From Ganoderma boninense (taxonomy: Eukaryota > Basidiomycota > Agaricomycetes > Polyporales > Polyporaceae): a DNA stretch of 64,000 nt. Shown in pieces: positions 25,530 through 36,841 of the stretch. The stretch covers positions 2,639,234 to 2,703,233 of the forward strand of contig CM035314.1 in assembly GCA_002900995.3 (NCBI GenBank). The letters are read 5' to 3'. The translations under genes were made by a program, and so were the position numbers. Each line of letters opens with the position of its first letter. Position 1 is the stretch's first letter. The notes beneath the pieces are model-generated. The model was not told the DNA's origin. It saw nothing but the letters and a program-made list of their open reading frames with translations, and did no database searches.

Positions 25530-25728
25530 TTTTGGGGCGAGATGATCTCGGGAGGAGAGCACCCAGACCCGGTCTCCCCAACCTTCCACTCTCCCGACCA
25601 TTCCCTTGGCCTGGTAGGATGAGGCTCGTTCCCTAGGGCTCCTTATAACGCGCCCCTCCTTCCTTCTCTCGGATAGACTGCGCCTGGCCCACCTCTGCTT
25701 ACTCTACCGTTACGCCCTAATACGTACA

Positions 25729-28241
25729 ATGCCTCTGTCCCCCTCCAGGACTGTCGCAGTCATTGGAGCCAGCTATGGCGGCACCCGCGTTGCACACCTC
25801 CTCGCCCAAGATCTCCCAGAAGGATGGAGGGTCGTCGTCATTGATAGGAACAGCCATATGAACCACCTCTACGTCCTGCCCCGGTATGCAGTCCTCCCGG
25901 GCCACGAACACAAGGCTTTCATCCCATACAGCAACATCTTCCACCCCCTCTCGTCTCCCGACGCTCCTTCCACCCGCCCGGGTCCTTCCCCCGTCTCCAC
26001 TTCTCCCCACGTCTTCCTTCACGCTGCCGTAACATCGATATCTCATCATTCGCTTGTTCTCGACAAGGCGTACCCCGAACACGGAGTCTCGGAACTGGAT
26101 CGCACACTCCATTTCGACTTCCTCGTCTATGCCCTCGGCAGCCATCTTCCTGGGCCGATCAATCTGTGGGGTCCAGTTGCGGACGAGGATCTCGAGAAGG
26201 CGGACGTCCTCGACGTTTCCCGCGGCACGAAGGAAGGCGGTATCGCCTGGCTGAAGAGGTTTCAGAAGCGGATAGCACGGGCTTCAAGCGTTCTCGTCGT
26301 CGGCGGTGGTGCCCTCGGTGTCCGTGAGTATCTTCGATCTCCTGTCTTCGCTTCCCCCCTGCCCCCCACGGACCGGAGGCCAACCTAGCCACCGGATCGC
26401 ACGCGCTCGGATAGATATGAATGCTGCACCCGCACCGCCCACAATCCAACATCTGTGCGGTTCTGTTCGCAGCGGGGCTCCTACTTCATGTCGTCGTTCA
26501 CAAGGAACGGAACGTTTGACCTGTCCGGGATAGGAGGAGGACTGTTCGCCGCCTGCGCTACATGCTCGCGCTACAGCGTCGTTACCCTGCACAGTCCGGG
26601 GGATGATGAGAATTCTCCACCCAGGCTAAGAGGAGTTCCTGCATCTCGTCGCTCTTGAAGTGTATATGACATTTTTCTTGATAACCATTTCTACATTCCT
26701 TCCACTGCTGACCATACCCGCCATAGAATTCGCCTCAGATATTGCGGAAATCCATCCCGCGGCGAGCGTTACGCTCCTCCACTCCCGAACCCGACTCTTG
26801 CCACGGTTCGACGAAGGCATGCACTCGGAGAGTGAGTCCCTTCTATTTATTCAGCTTCGCAATACGGCTGGCCTGGATGGGAACAATCTCTATTTCTCAC
26901 CCCTCTCGTGAGGCGAGGATATGGGTTGGCTATGGCTGGGACGTCGGCCCAGCTACCCGCCCTCAGCCTGGGGTGGGGTTCGCCCAACGATTATATTTTC
27001 GTTCTGCAATTTCTGCCGATGAGGCCCTTGCTATTGACTGTTCCTGAGAGGATATACCTCCTGCGGCCGCACCTCCTCTGCGTTGACCGGCTTTGGTGGA
27101 ACAGGCTCTCGCCCTTCTTCTCACCAGCCCACATGGTTGAACCCAGAATACTGAGGGCGCGAATCTGCTTTAATGCTCCGTGCCCCGTAAATCAGCGTTA
27201 GGATGCCGACCCCAGGTCTCATGACTCCCTACAAGGAGGAGTACGTAATTGACCTCCACGAATACGTACGCCTCTTCCGGGCCCTGTCTTTCTTTTCCGC
27301 ACCCGAGTTTGAGTAAGGGTGATGTCGCTGACACACTCAATCCAGTCTTGTCGTCTTTGTCAACCTCAACATCTGCACGGTCCTCGGCGACCGTCTCGAT
27401 TTGTCTTCGCTCAAGAGCAAGGAGATGCGAGATGGCCAGCGCGTTGTCCGGACGCAGAGCGGCCGTGAGATCCGCGCTGAACTTGTGGTAGGTGACGATG
27501 GCCCTCCCAACTTGCAGTCTGGTTCTGACAATTTCAACGCAGCTTCTGTGCACCGGGCAGACGCCAAACACCGCCTTGCTCCACGAGACCTTCCCCGACT
27601 CCGTTATCTCCGACGGCCCCGACAAGGGTATGGCTCGGGTCCGGCGCACCCTCCAGATCGCGAAGTCCGTGCCGGCCGATGACATCTCTGAACGACTCAG
27701 GCGGCTCCCTCTTTCCGACAGCGGCCTCGTCCCCAGCCTTGCGCCGTGCACCAAGGATCCGGAAGACAAGGACGAGCCGCAGATCGAGATTGAGGAAGAC
27801 CCGACGACGCGGGTCGCTGCGGAGCACGTCTTCGCCATCGGGGATGCAGCGGACGCGTTCGGCGCGGTGAACGCGGGTCACAATGCCTTCTTCCAGGGCG
27901 AGGTGGCCGCGCGCAACATCATCAAGCTCGTCCGCCGGATGGAGCACACGACGAGCGCGGAGGACTGGAAGCTTGAGAAGTACTCCCCCGGGCCCCCCGC
28001 GATCAAGGTCTCGCTCGGTCTGGTGAGTGACCTGCGTTACGCGACGTCGGTGCTGTCCGCTGAGCTTTTCGCTACACCCTAGACGAAGAGCGTGTACCAG
28101 TTCCAGGGTGTGATTGGCACGAAGGATCTGGAGTCCTTGGACCTGGACGCGCACCTCATCTGGCGGTATTACGGGTACCAGTATTCGCGCGAGGACCTCG
28201 AGAACGACCCTGAGGCGTCATCTCCGGTTTGCGTGGCCTAG
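25729..28241 (+). CDS. FSP1/AIFM2-like FAD-dependent NAD(P)H oxidoreductase
   Basis: Exons 25729-26323, 26727-26831, 27346-27487, 27543-28022, 28083-28241. The protein opens with the FAD-binding TVAVIGASYGGTRVAHLL, has the mid NAD(P)-binding VLVVGGGALGVQFASDIAE, then LLCTGQTPNT and the second FAD motif HVFAIGDAADAFGAV. This order is that of two-dinucleotide-domain reductases of the AIFM2/AMID type, which reduce quinones at membranes; the exact acceptor here is unknown. Introns 1 (403 nt) and 2 (514 nt) are much longer than introns 3-4 (55-60 nt). At about 27364 one base seems to be missing: the frame entering as ILSSLST must change to reach NICTVLGDRLDL (a CC where CCC would restore it). No signal peptide seen. 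Confidence 0.9.
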
Positions 28242-29967
28242 TTGTTGGTAGTTGGATTCGGGCCTGGAGCCAAATGACGTGGGGCAATGACGTGGGGCTG
28301 GAAGCAGGAAGGGTTCGATAGATTTGTAAATGTTGGGGCTAGAGAAAATCATAGTCTCGGGTTCTGCACAGGTTGTCGTCGTAGAGGCCTTAATTTACAA
28401 AAGCCGCCACTTTTTGCCTGGGATACGAATCGGGTCGCCCACAACTAGCGCAGAACTACAGGAGACATCTATATAGCACAGTGAACCTACGTTTAACCCT
28501 AGGTCTTCTCAGCGCTATGACGGTCTAACGGCAACCACCTTGACCGAGTTATCCGTAGACCGCTCCTTGCGACTCCGACCACGGAGCGGTCAATGGGATG
28601 CAACCGCATTTGGTACACGCTTCCTACAGCAATGGAAACAGGCCGGCTTCGGAAGGAGATTCCAGGATAGGTTCGTTCTCCTTCCGTATCGTCGTCGTGC
28701 CCAGAAGTCGCTCTTGTGGGCATTTTTTAGACTGACTGACAATTTTGCGGGCTACGCCTAGGCATGCCTCGATTCTAGGGATTTCTTTCCCCTGGACTGG
28801 AAGGCAATACGATGGAGGCGGTTCCTCTCAGCTGGGGGTTCCATCCTGAATCGCGATGTAGGCAGTGCGATTCATTCTACTCACCGTCGCTTTTGCCGCT
28901 CCTGAGCCACCTTTAACTCATGGGGGTCACAACAGGTTCAAAGTCAAGCCAAATCCGAGGGTGAAACTTCCTGCGACCGGTGGACGAGAGCCTCCTTTCG
29001 AGTCATCATCATAAACGACGTCCCACGAAGAGCAGAATATGACTCTCATATTCGCATGTGCCTCAGGGACTGGGTATTGCGATGACACGGCTCCGGAGTC
29101 GATATGTGGGCGGAGATGGGTCATCCAAGTAGTCCGTGGGAGCGATCTTCTCTGATCTTCTGCAGGGCAACGAGTGCAGCGCCGCGATGGTGAGCCATCC
29201 CGACTTCTCTAGTCTCCCAACACCTGTCACCTGTCCCATCTTATGCCCTTCTACTACATGTACGACCACTCACCGTGTGTGTATCCCTGCACAGGCTATG
29301 GGGAAGAAGATTCTAGGGTTCTGTCCCCTTGGCTGGACACGTCTGACGCCCATGTACCCACCTCCCAAGAACATTCGAAGGTCAATCCGAAGGTAAGTCG
29401 CCAACCTGTCCTTCATAAAGTGGCTCCCATGAACTGTGGGCCCTCTCGCGAAGGCCTACCAAGACACTGGCTGTTATTCCAGGGCGTTGTTCAGCCCAGT
29501 GCCAGCGACATCCCGGTCCGGTTCGGACTGTTTTGTTTGGACCCTGATGGCGATGTGCTTGGTCGTTGTACTGCAGGTTCTGGGGCATGATAACAATTCG
29601 CAGTCTCCCCACCTTCAATTCAACGGCATCCACCCTTCGCTTCTTCGGCGGCAAGGACTTCGTTTGTCGAACTGCCTCGAGGCGCAGCGGCACAGAATTA
29701 ATTGTCATGAATACGCACGGTACCCACGTGTCCTGTCCTTCTACATGCCACTGACGCAGGCTAGTCCATCGTTGGCATCGTCAGCCACCTTTTACGGTCC
29801 TTTTACAGAGCAGTTGCCCAGCCTGTACTGCGATCGCCATTCCCGGACTCCGCTTGCACAGGCACAGGCGCCGGATATCACCTTCACGCGCTTCACGGGG
29901 ACCTCCCACCAATATAACTACAAGGACACCCACTGCAACCTACAGTCGCTCCATCTACTGCCACGGC
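28242..29967. other. Intergenic, no recognised gene
   Basis: About 1.7 kb between two plus-strand genes. Frames in it are short and lack family motifs. The end of the stretch (from about 29,900) should be the promoter of the nucleotidyltransferase-fold gene and holds an AATATAAC sequence at about 29911 that could be TATA-like. Confidence 0.4.
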
Positions 29968-30784
29968 ATGCCACGCCACTATTCCCCAACCCCCTCCCTT
30001 CCAGAGCACAACAATATCCTGCTAACTCGAGACTTGCTCATATCTATTCTCTATGACTTGTCTCTTCGTCTCTCCGCTTACTTCCCGACCGTCGTGCGCC
30101 TGGTAGTGCACGGAGGGGCGGTCATGGTCCTCCATCCCCTGCTTGCCTGTCGCGATTCGACCCGAGACGTGGACTACATCCATCGCTCGTTCGAGGCAGA
30201 ATGGATCGCGCGGGGCGTCACGGATGCGGGCGCACGGTTGCGCACATGCATCAAGGCGACCGCGCGCAAGTTCCAGCTGGGCGCGGACTGGATGAACGCA
30301 TGTGCGGACAGAGCGCTTCCCGTCTCCCAAGAGTGCGTCCTCCCCATCCCCTCTTTCTGTCCCGGTTTCACACCTGCTCGCGCCCTCGCACAGTATCTAC
30401 GGGCGGTCGCACGACCCCATATGCAACGACGCGCTGTCCGCGAACAACGTCACCCTCAACACCATCTTCACCTCTCCCGGGCTGGTTCTCATCGGCGTCG
30501 GTTGGGCATGGGCGGTGGCGCTCAAGCTGGTGAGGTACGACAAGTACGATCCACACGACATCGCGTGCATCCTCCGGCTTGGCCAGCGCCAGCGGAACGT
30601 CCAGTGGACGCGGTCTCTGCTCGAGGCATGGCTATTATCCATCTGCGGCGCTATGGGCTATGCTACATACCCTGCATGGCAGATGGAAGCCACCCGACAG
30701 AAGATGCGCCATGCCATTGCCCTCGCATGTTCACAGGAATCTCCGCACCACCTTCCAAGTCCCGCGGTTATGAGGGTGTACTGA
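29968..30784 (+). CDS. Nucleotidyltransferase-fold protein (DUF6036/AbiEii-like), paralog 1
   Basis: Two exons (29968-30332, 30394-30784), about 250 residues, no signal peptide or membrane segment required. Exon 1 has the minimal-nucleotidyltransferase signature: VVRLVVHGGAVMVLH (GG pair), then STRDVDYI with a DxD that would bind the metal ions, then LGADWMN, typical after the catalytic strand. Exon 2 has WAVALKLVRYDKYDPHDIA, the Lys/Asp helix signature of the AbiEii/DUF6036 group. I chose this ATG because the frame then aligns with the start of the paralog at 52135 (both begin with a short Ser/Pro-rich stretch and PEHN). The intron sits at the same phase-2 position in both. Family members in bacteria include toxins of toxin-antitoxin/abortive infection systems; role in fungi unknown, and substrate cannot be read from sequence. 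Confidence 0.75.
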
Positions 30785-31175
30785 ACCTGCGACGCCTACC
30801 GATTGTACCTTGTCATCTCTATTGTATAGTCAACATTTGCTCTTTTGGAGGACGCTATAAGGGGGCGCTATAAGGACTTCTTAGACTACCATGCAACTGT
30901 CTAATCATGTTCTGTACTGTGCTGTCCCATCGTAATCGAACTTGCCATGTTCGGGGATATATGACGTCCAGTGTACCCATGCGCCACTGACTCGGAACTG
31001 TGATGACGTGCTTCCACAAACATTTGCGCGCTCCGCGTTGGCAAGTATAATTATGCCGAACGATATGGTTTGACACCGGCATGCCTTAAGGGAATAATGC
31101 AACAAGAATATACTATTTCCGACCGTCTTACAGCTACAGTACTCACGTGTACTACTGAAACTACGCCCCGAGTCA
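30785..31175. other. Short convergent intergenic region
   Basis: About 390 bp between the 3' ends of two convergent genes; nothing recognised beyond likely 3' UTR sequence. Confidence 0.4.
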
Positions 31176-34100
31176 TTAAGCATCCATGGTGGGTACGATA
31201 TGCCGCAAATGTGCTGGGACAAGCTCTGGGGGAAGCTTCATAATTTGGTCCAGCGGCGCCCTCTTCGCGAGCGCGAGGAGGTTCAGCCGGAGCTTCTTCA
31301 TCATCGGATCCTCGCCTTCCACACCGTCGCTTGCAGGAGGCGCTGCGCCACCACCGTCCTCGTCTTCCGTCTTCATGACAACATCGCCATCTGCGTCTCC
31401 AGTGCTCGCCTGACTCTCGGCCAACACGATGTCTCCCTCTTTCGCCTGCCCCTCTGTCACTCCTTCACCGACGGTGGCCGCTCGACGGCCGCTCGCAACC
31501 CGTGCGATCTCATCAGCCGCCGCCTCCAGCGCGTACGCGAGCATAGCCGCGTCCTCCACTACGCCCGTGTCCGCAGCGCCGACCCCAGAGCCTGTGCCCG
31601 CCTCCGCCTCACGGTGCTCGGCGATGGCCCACTGCAGGTATGCGGCCGCGTTCTTCTCCGGATCGCGCGCCAGTGCCTCGTCCATCTCGCGCTTCCGTTT
31701 TTCGCGGTACTCGCGTCCAGCCCAGACGTCCTCGGCATGGAAGAGCTCGTCCGGGGTGTTGATAAGGGCGGGCAGGTCAATCTTGTCGGCGTGAATCGCG
31801 CGTAATGTTTCGAGGGCGCGCGAAGCAACAGGGTAGGCGTGCAAGGACAGCTCGATCTGGCAGCGGATGTCAATGTCGGAAGTCGAAGATAATGGGGTAG
31901 CACCAGGGAGCGCGAGGGAAGTGGACGGCGGGGTCTGGGGCGGAGTGAGCGGGAGGTCATTGAGGATCCGTGCAGCGTCGCGCAGAACACGGTGGCGTCC
32001 GTCGGTCAAGGGGTCGAGTATGTTCGCCTCTACCCAATGAGCGACGGGTATGCCCAGCTCGCCATATGTGGGAGGCTCCTCATTTCGCTGCTGAGCACCA
32101 AGTCAGAATCGTACTACACAAGCGCGGTGAGGGGATGGACTCACGACAGGCTCCGAAGGGGTAAGAAACTCTGCGAGACTCCTCGCGTACGCAAGCCCGT
32201 CAGCACCACCGTAGACCACGTCCCTGATATACGCCTCTGCTTCGGTAGCTCTTCCTCGCCAGTAGCCATCGTCTTCTGCACCTGCTGTCTGATTAGGCGG
32301 TGAGTTGTTGAAGAGGCTGGTACAGATGGGACTTGATGCAGACTTCGCCGCAGGACGTCCAACAGTCTTGCTTCGGAACCGAAGTTCTCACCGACGTTTT
32401 GCTGCTTGTTCTCGTTCGCAAGGATGCTCGGAAGGGTCGCATACGGCCCGAAGTCCGTCGCGACGGGTTCTCGTGGAATCTTCCAAGCTGGCACGGTGTC
32501 CTCGTCACCAACGTCTTTGATACGAGTCCGCGTTGGGCCATTCCGGTTGATGATCCAATGTCGTCGCTTTGCCGGCTTCGCGCTCTTGATTGGTCGAAGT
32601 TTCGAGGTGGTCGCTGTAGATGAGGATGATTCGGGAGCGTCTTGCGTAGGAATGATATCAATCGGGGCTGGAAAGGAGGATCTGCCGATTCTGCGTTCGG
32701 ATACAGAGGAACAAGGAGGGGACGGTAAGGCGGGTCAGGGACCATGGCCGAGAGGACGGAAAACGGGTCCTCCACTGATTTCGCGAATTAGAATGCCAGC
32801 AAAATCGGGATCGGAGTGCAACGTACTCTCGGGGTAGTCAAGACTGCCATCAGCAGCGACCTGGAGGTCCGCCTCTCTCCATTCGCATCCGCTCCTTCTT
32901 AGTACGATAGCGCTTGCCTGTAATGACGATTAGCCATGGCAGCTGAGCAGACATAGAAACGCAAGGATGATTACCCTTCAGCTTCAGCGCGAGCATCAGT
33001 TCAGCCCAATCTGAGCCTGGCGGAACGCCCCGAGACCGTCCTTCGCACCAGGCAAGCCTCCATCAGCCTCCAAGCTCTCCGACAACGATCCTGGCAGCTT
33101 CTTTCCCTTCGTCTTCCTCCCTGCCCCTGCTTGCGCAGACGGAGACCCCGCACGGCTGTCGTCGACATCTATCGGGGTTCCGGCCACCGCTGGTGTCCCT
33201 GTGAGGTCTTCTTCATCGACAGCAAGGGGATCTTCGTCCTTTTCCACGTCTATGTTCCAGTCGGTCTCGTATTCTATGACGGTGGAGGCAGCTTTCGTGA
33301 TCTGGTCTAGGGCGTAGCTCTCTATTCGGTCGGCTTCGGTATGGTAGATCGAGCCAGTCGGGTTGAAGGTCTTGGCATTTGAAGTGACAAGCTTGAGATC
33401 GGACTGTAATAGCAAGTCAGCCACATAATCAGTGGCAAGCAAGCCGCCGAACTCAGCCAAGTCCAATATAATTGAACCCCGTCATCACAGTCACACATAA
33501 TTGCATTCCCCACCTTGTCCGGGTCAGTGCCTCTCAGTGAGTCTGGCCCGCAGCAGCTCCCTGCCCTTGCCTCGCGCCTCTTTCTGAACATTGACATTTT
33601 AAACACTGAAATATGAGTACGAACGTTCTCGAAATGTCAGGGGGGCATGAGGTCGAGAAGAAGTGACCTTGTATCCGCGTCAATGCTTTTGTGATTCAAT
33701 GGGTGCGCCAACCACCAAGGCTGCTTTGCGATGTTCTCACTTTCGCCGCTGGGGGATTAGCGAACTTGAAGCAGGGTGCAAGCGATCATTATAGTCGACT
33801 ATGCCCATGGCCATAGCCATAGCCATAGCCGGCTAGGCGCAGACCTCTACGTTCCCCATCATTAAAGACGAGATTCTCGAAGACCGTCGCGAAAGAAGTG
33901 GAGACAGCAGGACAGAGAAGTGAAACGCACGTCAAGAGAAGAACGGGATGAGATTTGATGCCAGACGAAGCCACAAAAAAGGCAAAGCTGCTTAGCCACG
34001 GTGTGGCCATGTAGGCTCTCCGCGTGGACGGACTTTTCGCTCTCTTGGGGAGGTGGTGGAGAGGAGAAATAGCAAATAGCAAGTTGCACCAAGAGAGGGG

Positions 34101-34583
34101 GTGCAAAGCATAAAGTAGCCGAACAAAACTCACCGCGAACTCCTCGAGCGACCTATATCCTGCCCTTCTCCACCTTCACGGTCATCGTTCCAAGATCCAT
34201 CGGTCTCGAAATGAACATCGCTATAGCCGGGGATTTGTGCCGGGTCCACTGGCTGCAGGAAGAAGGCGTAATCATCTTTTCTATGGATGGATTCCGGTGT
34301 CAGTGACCGATTCTGGGCAACGCAAGGCGTGCATAATGTAGAAACCATACTTCTTGATCTGTACAATGAGCCTCGACAAGACCTCCTTCAGCGGTTTGAG
34401 CTTGATCGGTCGGGGTTGTTTCTTGGCAGGTTCGTCGTAGGTGAGTTTGACCTTCTTCCTGCTCTTCTGTGCCTTGAGAGCGCTGAGCGGTGGCAAGACG
34501 AAAGTAAGACCAGTCGAGGGCTTGGATCCATTTTGCAAGTTCTCCGCGTGGTCGTCGTGGGCAGCAAAGGAGTTCGAGCTCAT
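31176..34583 (-). CDS. Bromodomain protein, BRD7/BRD9-like
   Basis: Start MSSNSFAAHDDHAENLQNG with a basic patch (KKVKLTYDEPAKKQPRPIKL), then a bromodomain: PLKEVLSRLIVQIKKK|DDYAFFLQPVDP, PMDLGTMTVKVEKGR, RSLEEFA, then SDLKLVTSNAKTFNPTG with the acetyl-lysine-binding Asn in SNAKTFN, and YHTEADRIESYAL. The later part has acidic and Lys-rich linkers and a C-terminal helical region (IRDVVYGGADGLAYARSL, PELVPAHLRHIVPTMDA). This fits fungal relatives of BRD7/9 that act with SWI/SNF-type remodellers; complex membership is inference. Exon 1 34583-34351, exon 2 34280-34134, exon 3 from 33404. The intron splitting the bromodomain (33405-34133) is 729 nt, far longer than usual. Two extra bases, at about 34214 and 34157, shift the frame inside the ZA-loop region. 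Confidence 0.85.
33806..33829 (+). repeat. Short tandem repeat (CATAGC)3 with one CATGGC
   Basis: A hexamer array inside the 729-nt bromodomain intron: CATGGC followed by three CATAGC copies. Likely a slippage product. Confidence 0.8.
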
Positions 34584-35005
34584 CTCTCAGCTCGTGCAAT
34601 CCAGGTGAGGTTGCGGTTCGGCGCAGCGGTCGCTTCCCGGCCGTGATGGCCCACAACGGCTCCGTGGTCCGGCCGGGCCTCCCGTGCGATGGTCGGGGCT
34701 GCGGTGCTGCTGCGACGGGTAGCGCGCTCGTGTGGGGCTCACCAGCACCGCCTCGTACTGATTGCCTTGTATTGGGATCTAACTTCCGGGAGCACGAGAA
34801 GCCTTGGCACTCCGCATAAGTAACGCAAGCCATGCATGTAAGTAAAAGATCTCACATAAAGCACGGCGCTGCGGTTGGTGCTTTGTGAAGTCATCCCCCA
34901 CCCTTGTCCTTCTCCAACACCTCCACCCGGCCGACTCTTTCTCCCACACCTAGGCTGAGCCTACACCTCTCAAAGAGCTTTCTCCTTGATTACAGTTCGA
35001 CGCAG
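34584..35005. other. Divergent promoter region
   Basis: About 420 bp between the bromodomain gene (minus) and the small Cys-rich membrane protein gene (plus). A pyrimidine-rich stretch (about 34,890-34,950) precedes the plus-strand 5' leader. No gene seen; a long minus-strand frame here is out of phase with the bromodomain start. Confidence 0.4.
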
Positions 35006-35124
35006 GTAAGTGCTCCATAGTTGTCAGAGTAATGCGCTGGGGAGACCGTGCCCAAGCTTTCCACCGTGGTACCCGAGTCCTGACCCATTGGCGTAAGCTG
35101 ACTGATGTGTGTTTGCTGTTATAG
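35006..35124 (+). other. Probable 5' UTR intron
   Basis: GCAG|GTAAGT at 35006 and GTTATAG ending at 35124 frame a 119-nt intron 12 nt before the ATG at 35137. Position and strong splice sites suggest a leader intron of the Cys-rich membrane protein gene. Confidence 0.5.
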
Positions 35125-35136
35125 CACACCTTAACG

Positions 35137-35893
35137 ATGGCCCTTGTTACATATCAACCGTTCGCAATCAATGCCCCCGTCGCAGCTTTCTGTGAACGCA
35201 ACAACGAGAAGGGTTGCTCCCATGAACAATATGGCCACCAGTACTCCCGTCTTCATGACACCGAATCACGTCGATGCGGCTGCAAGCGCAGACGACGTCT
35301 TATCGTGCGTTCTATCGCCCTCGCCTTTTTTGTCACCATGCTCTGTATGGGGGTCTTGGGCCTATGGGACGCTACTTTCGACGAGTCGTCCTTGCTGAAG
35401 GGCGTTCTTGGCCTGACCGTGGATGGCGACGAGAAGCTCATGGGCGGCCTTGAGCGATTTGATGAAGAGGCAGTCCAATTCCTCCACCATTAACAACAGC
35501 CCTTTCGTGGACCACAAATGTTCGTGTTGTCAAATAGCCGTTTTATAGTCCTATTTCCGTTGACATGCGTTTCCCGCCCAGACTACTTAATCGTCATCTT
35601 CGTCGGCCTCTTCCTCGTGGTGCTTGCTGCAATCTGCCTCAGTGCTTGGTGCTGCCGAGGTGGGCGTTCGGCAGTATTTTTTGGTCGCGTGAGCTTTACT
35701 AACCAGCTACTTCGCGGCGCTAGGTGTGTTCGAGAATCCGTTGTGCTGTCCATGCTACGTCTGCGCATGCTGCGGCGGCCTTGGTATGTCCCTGCAATGT
35801 CTATATCCTTCTCGCTGATGCTGACGTTGTTATACAGCTTGTCTGGAGTGCATCGGCTGCGGCTTATGCGCCGCTGGTGTCGAAGAAATTTAA
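35137..35893 (+). CDS. Small two-TM protein with a Cys-rich C-terminus
   Basis: Exon 1 (from 35137) encodes a soluble head ending in a basic cluster CKRRRR, then a hydrophobic segment SIALAFFVTMLCMGVLGL. A later exon (from about 35581) encodes a second hydrophobic segment LIVIFVGLFLVVLAAICL and AWCCRG. After an intron with a perfect TACTAAC branch (35671-35724) come ENPLCCPCYVCACCGG and CLECIGCGLCAAGVEEI, then TAA. The dense CC/CxxC pattern just after a membrane segment suggests palmitoylation or metal binding at the membrane face. The join between exon 1 and the second TM exon is uncertain. I recall similar short proteins in other Agaricomycetes but no assigned function. Confidence 0.55.
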
Positions 35894-36841
35894 TACCATC
35901 CGAGATACCAGTCTACCCTTCCGTGGAGTTATGATATACCAGCTCGCGAACGACGTACTCATCACGCTTTTGGTTTTACAATCCTTACACAATTCTGCAT
36001 CTTCCTCTCATTCTCCTGGACCGTGGCTATGTTCGGACGTTACCCTCACGAACTATTTCCCAATTTGTCATTGTCAGTGTTTCCGCTAGCTAAACTTCGT
36101 TCACTTCTCCATTCGACTGTCTCGCTTGCCTTGCTCACACGACGACGTTGAACTATCCCTTCGTCCGTCCTCTCTCCGATGTCCGACATGGCGATGTAGA
36201 CACTGATCATGGACCCCCTAATACATGTTCGCGTCCTAGCATCCAACTAACGAACGCTTCTTGATGTCGTTTACTTACTGTCGATCTCCTCTCATAAGCT
36301 TCATCAAAGATTCAGAGGAAGAGGGCGCGAGGCATCGGCATCGCAGCGCCAATTCTCCGCGTAGTCGCGTAGATTTTGGCGAGCTTCATGGTCGGGCAGC
36401 GTTGATCGTATGATTGCTTCGCCTGAATGCTGAACTTCAGCGCTGCGATACGGGATGATCGTTATCAGTCGCCTCGGTGACCGCAAGCACCGCACGAGGC
36501 CGCTTCTCAGCTCACTGCAATAACGATACCCCACTCTCCGGTATGGCGTACAAAGGCCGGGACAGACTTCATGTCGGGGTTGTGAGTTGGTAACGCTGGG
36601 TAATTTCCGAGTATGCGGGCCTACTCGGGGGTAAGGCAGGGTCCAAGATGAACGGTGTTGGAATCATGAAGCGAGGTTGGGAACACGCCCCGGCAAGGAT
36701 GGCGGTTTCTAAGTGCGGCGATAGCATTCAAACCGCGTCTATAGGTATCTATATCTGCTCAATGATGAAAGGCGGTCTCACATGGACTAGAGCACTTGTT
36801 GATTCTGACCAAGGAGGACCAGAGGCTTCATGCAGCAGGAG
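35894..36841. other. Intergenic, no recognised feature
   Basis: About 950 bp between a plus-strand 3' end and the FSH1-like 3' end. The first 300 bp look like a pyrimidine-rich 3' UTR. Nothing else recognised. Confidence 0.4.

Noticed and set aside
24921..25601. 226-codon minus-strand frame
   Set aside because: Overlaps the FSP1-like promoter and has no recognisable motif; composition like an antisense shadow.
31200..31805. 201-codon plus-strand frame
   Set aside because: Antisense to the C-terminal exon of the bromodomain gene.
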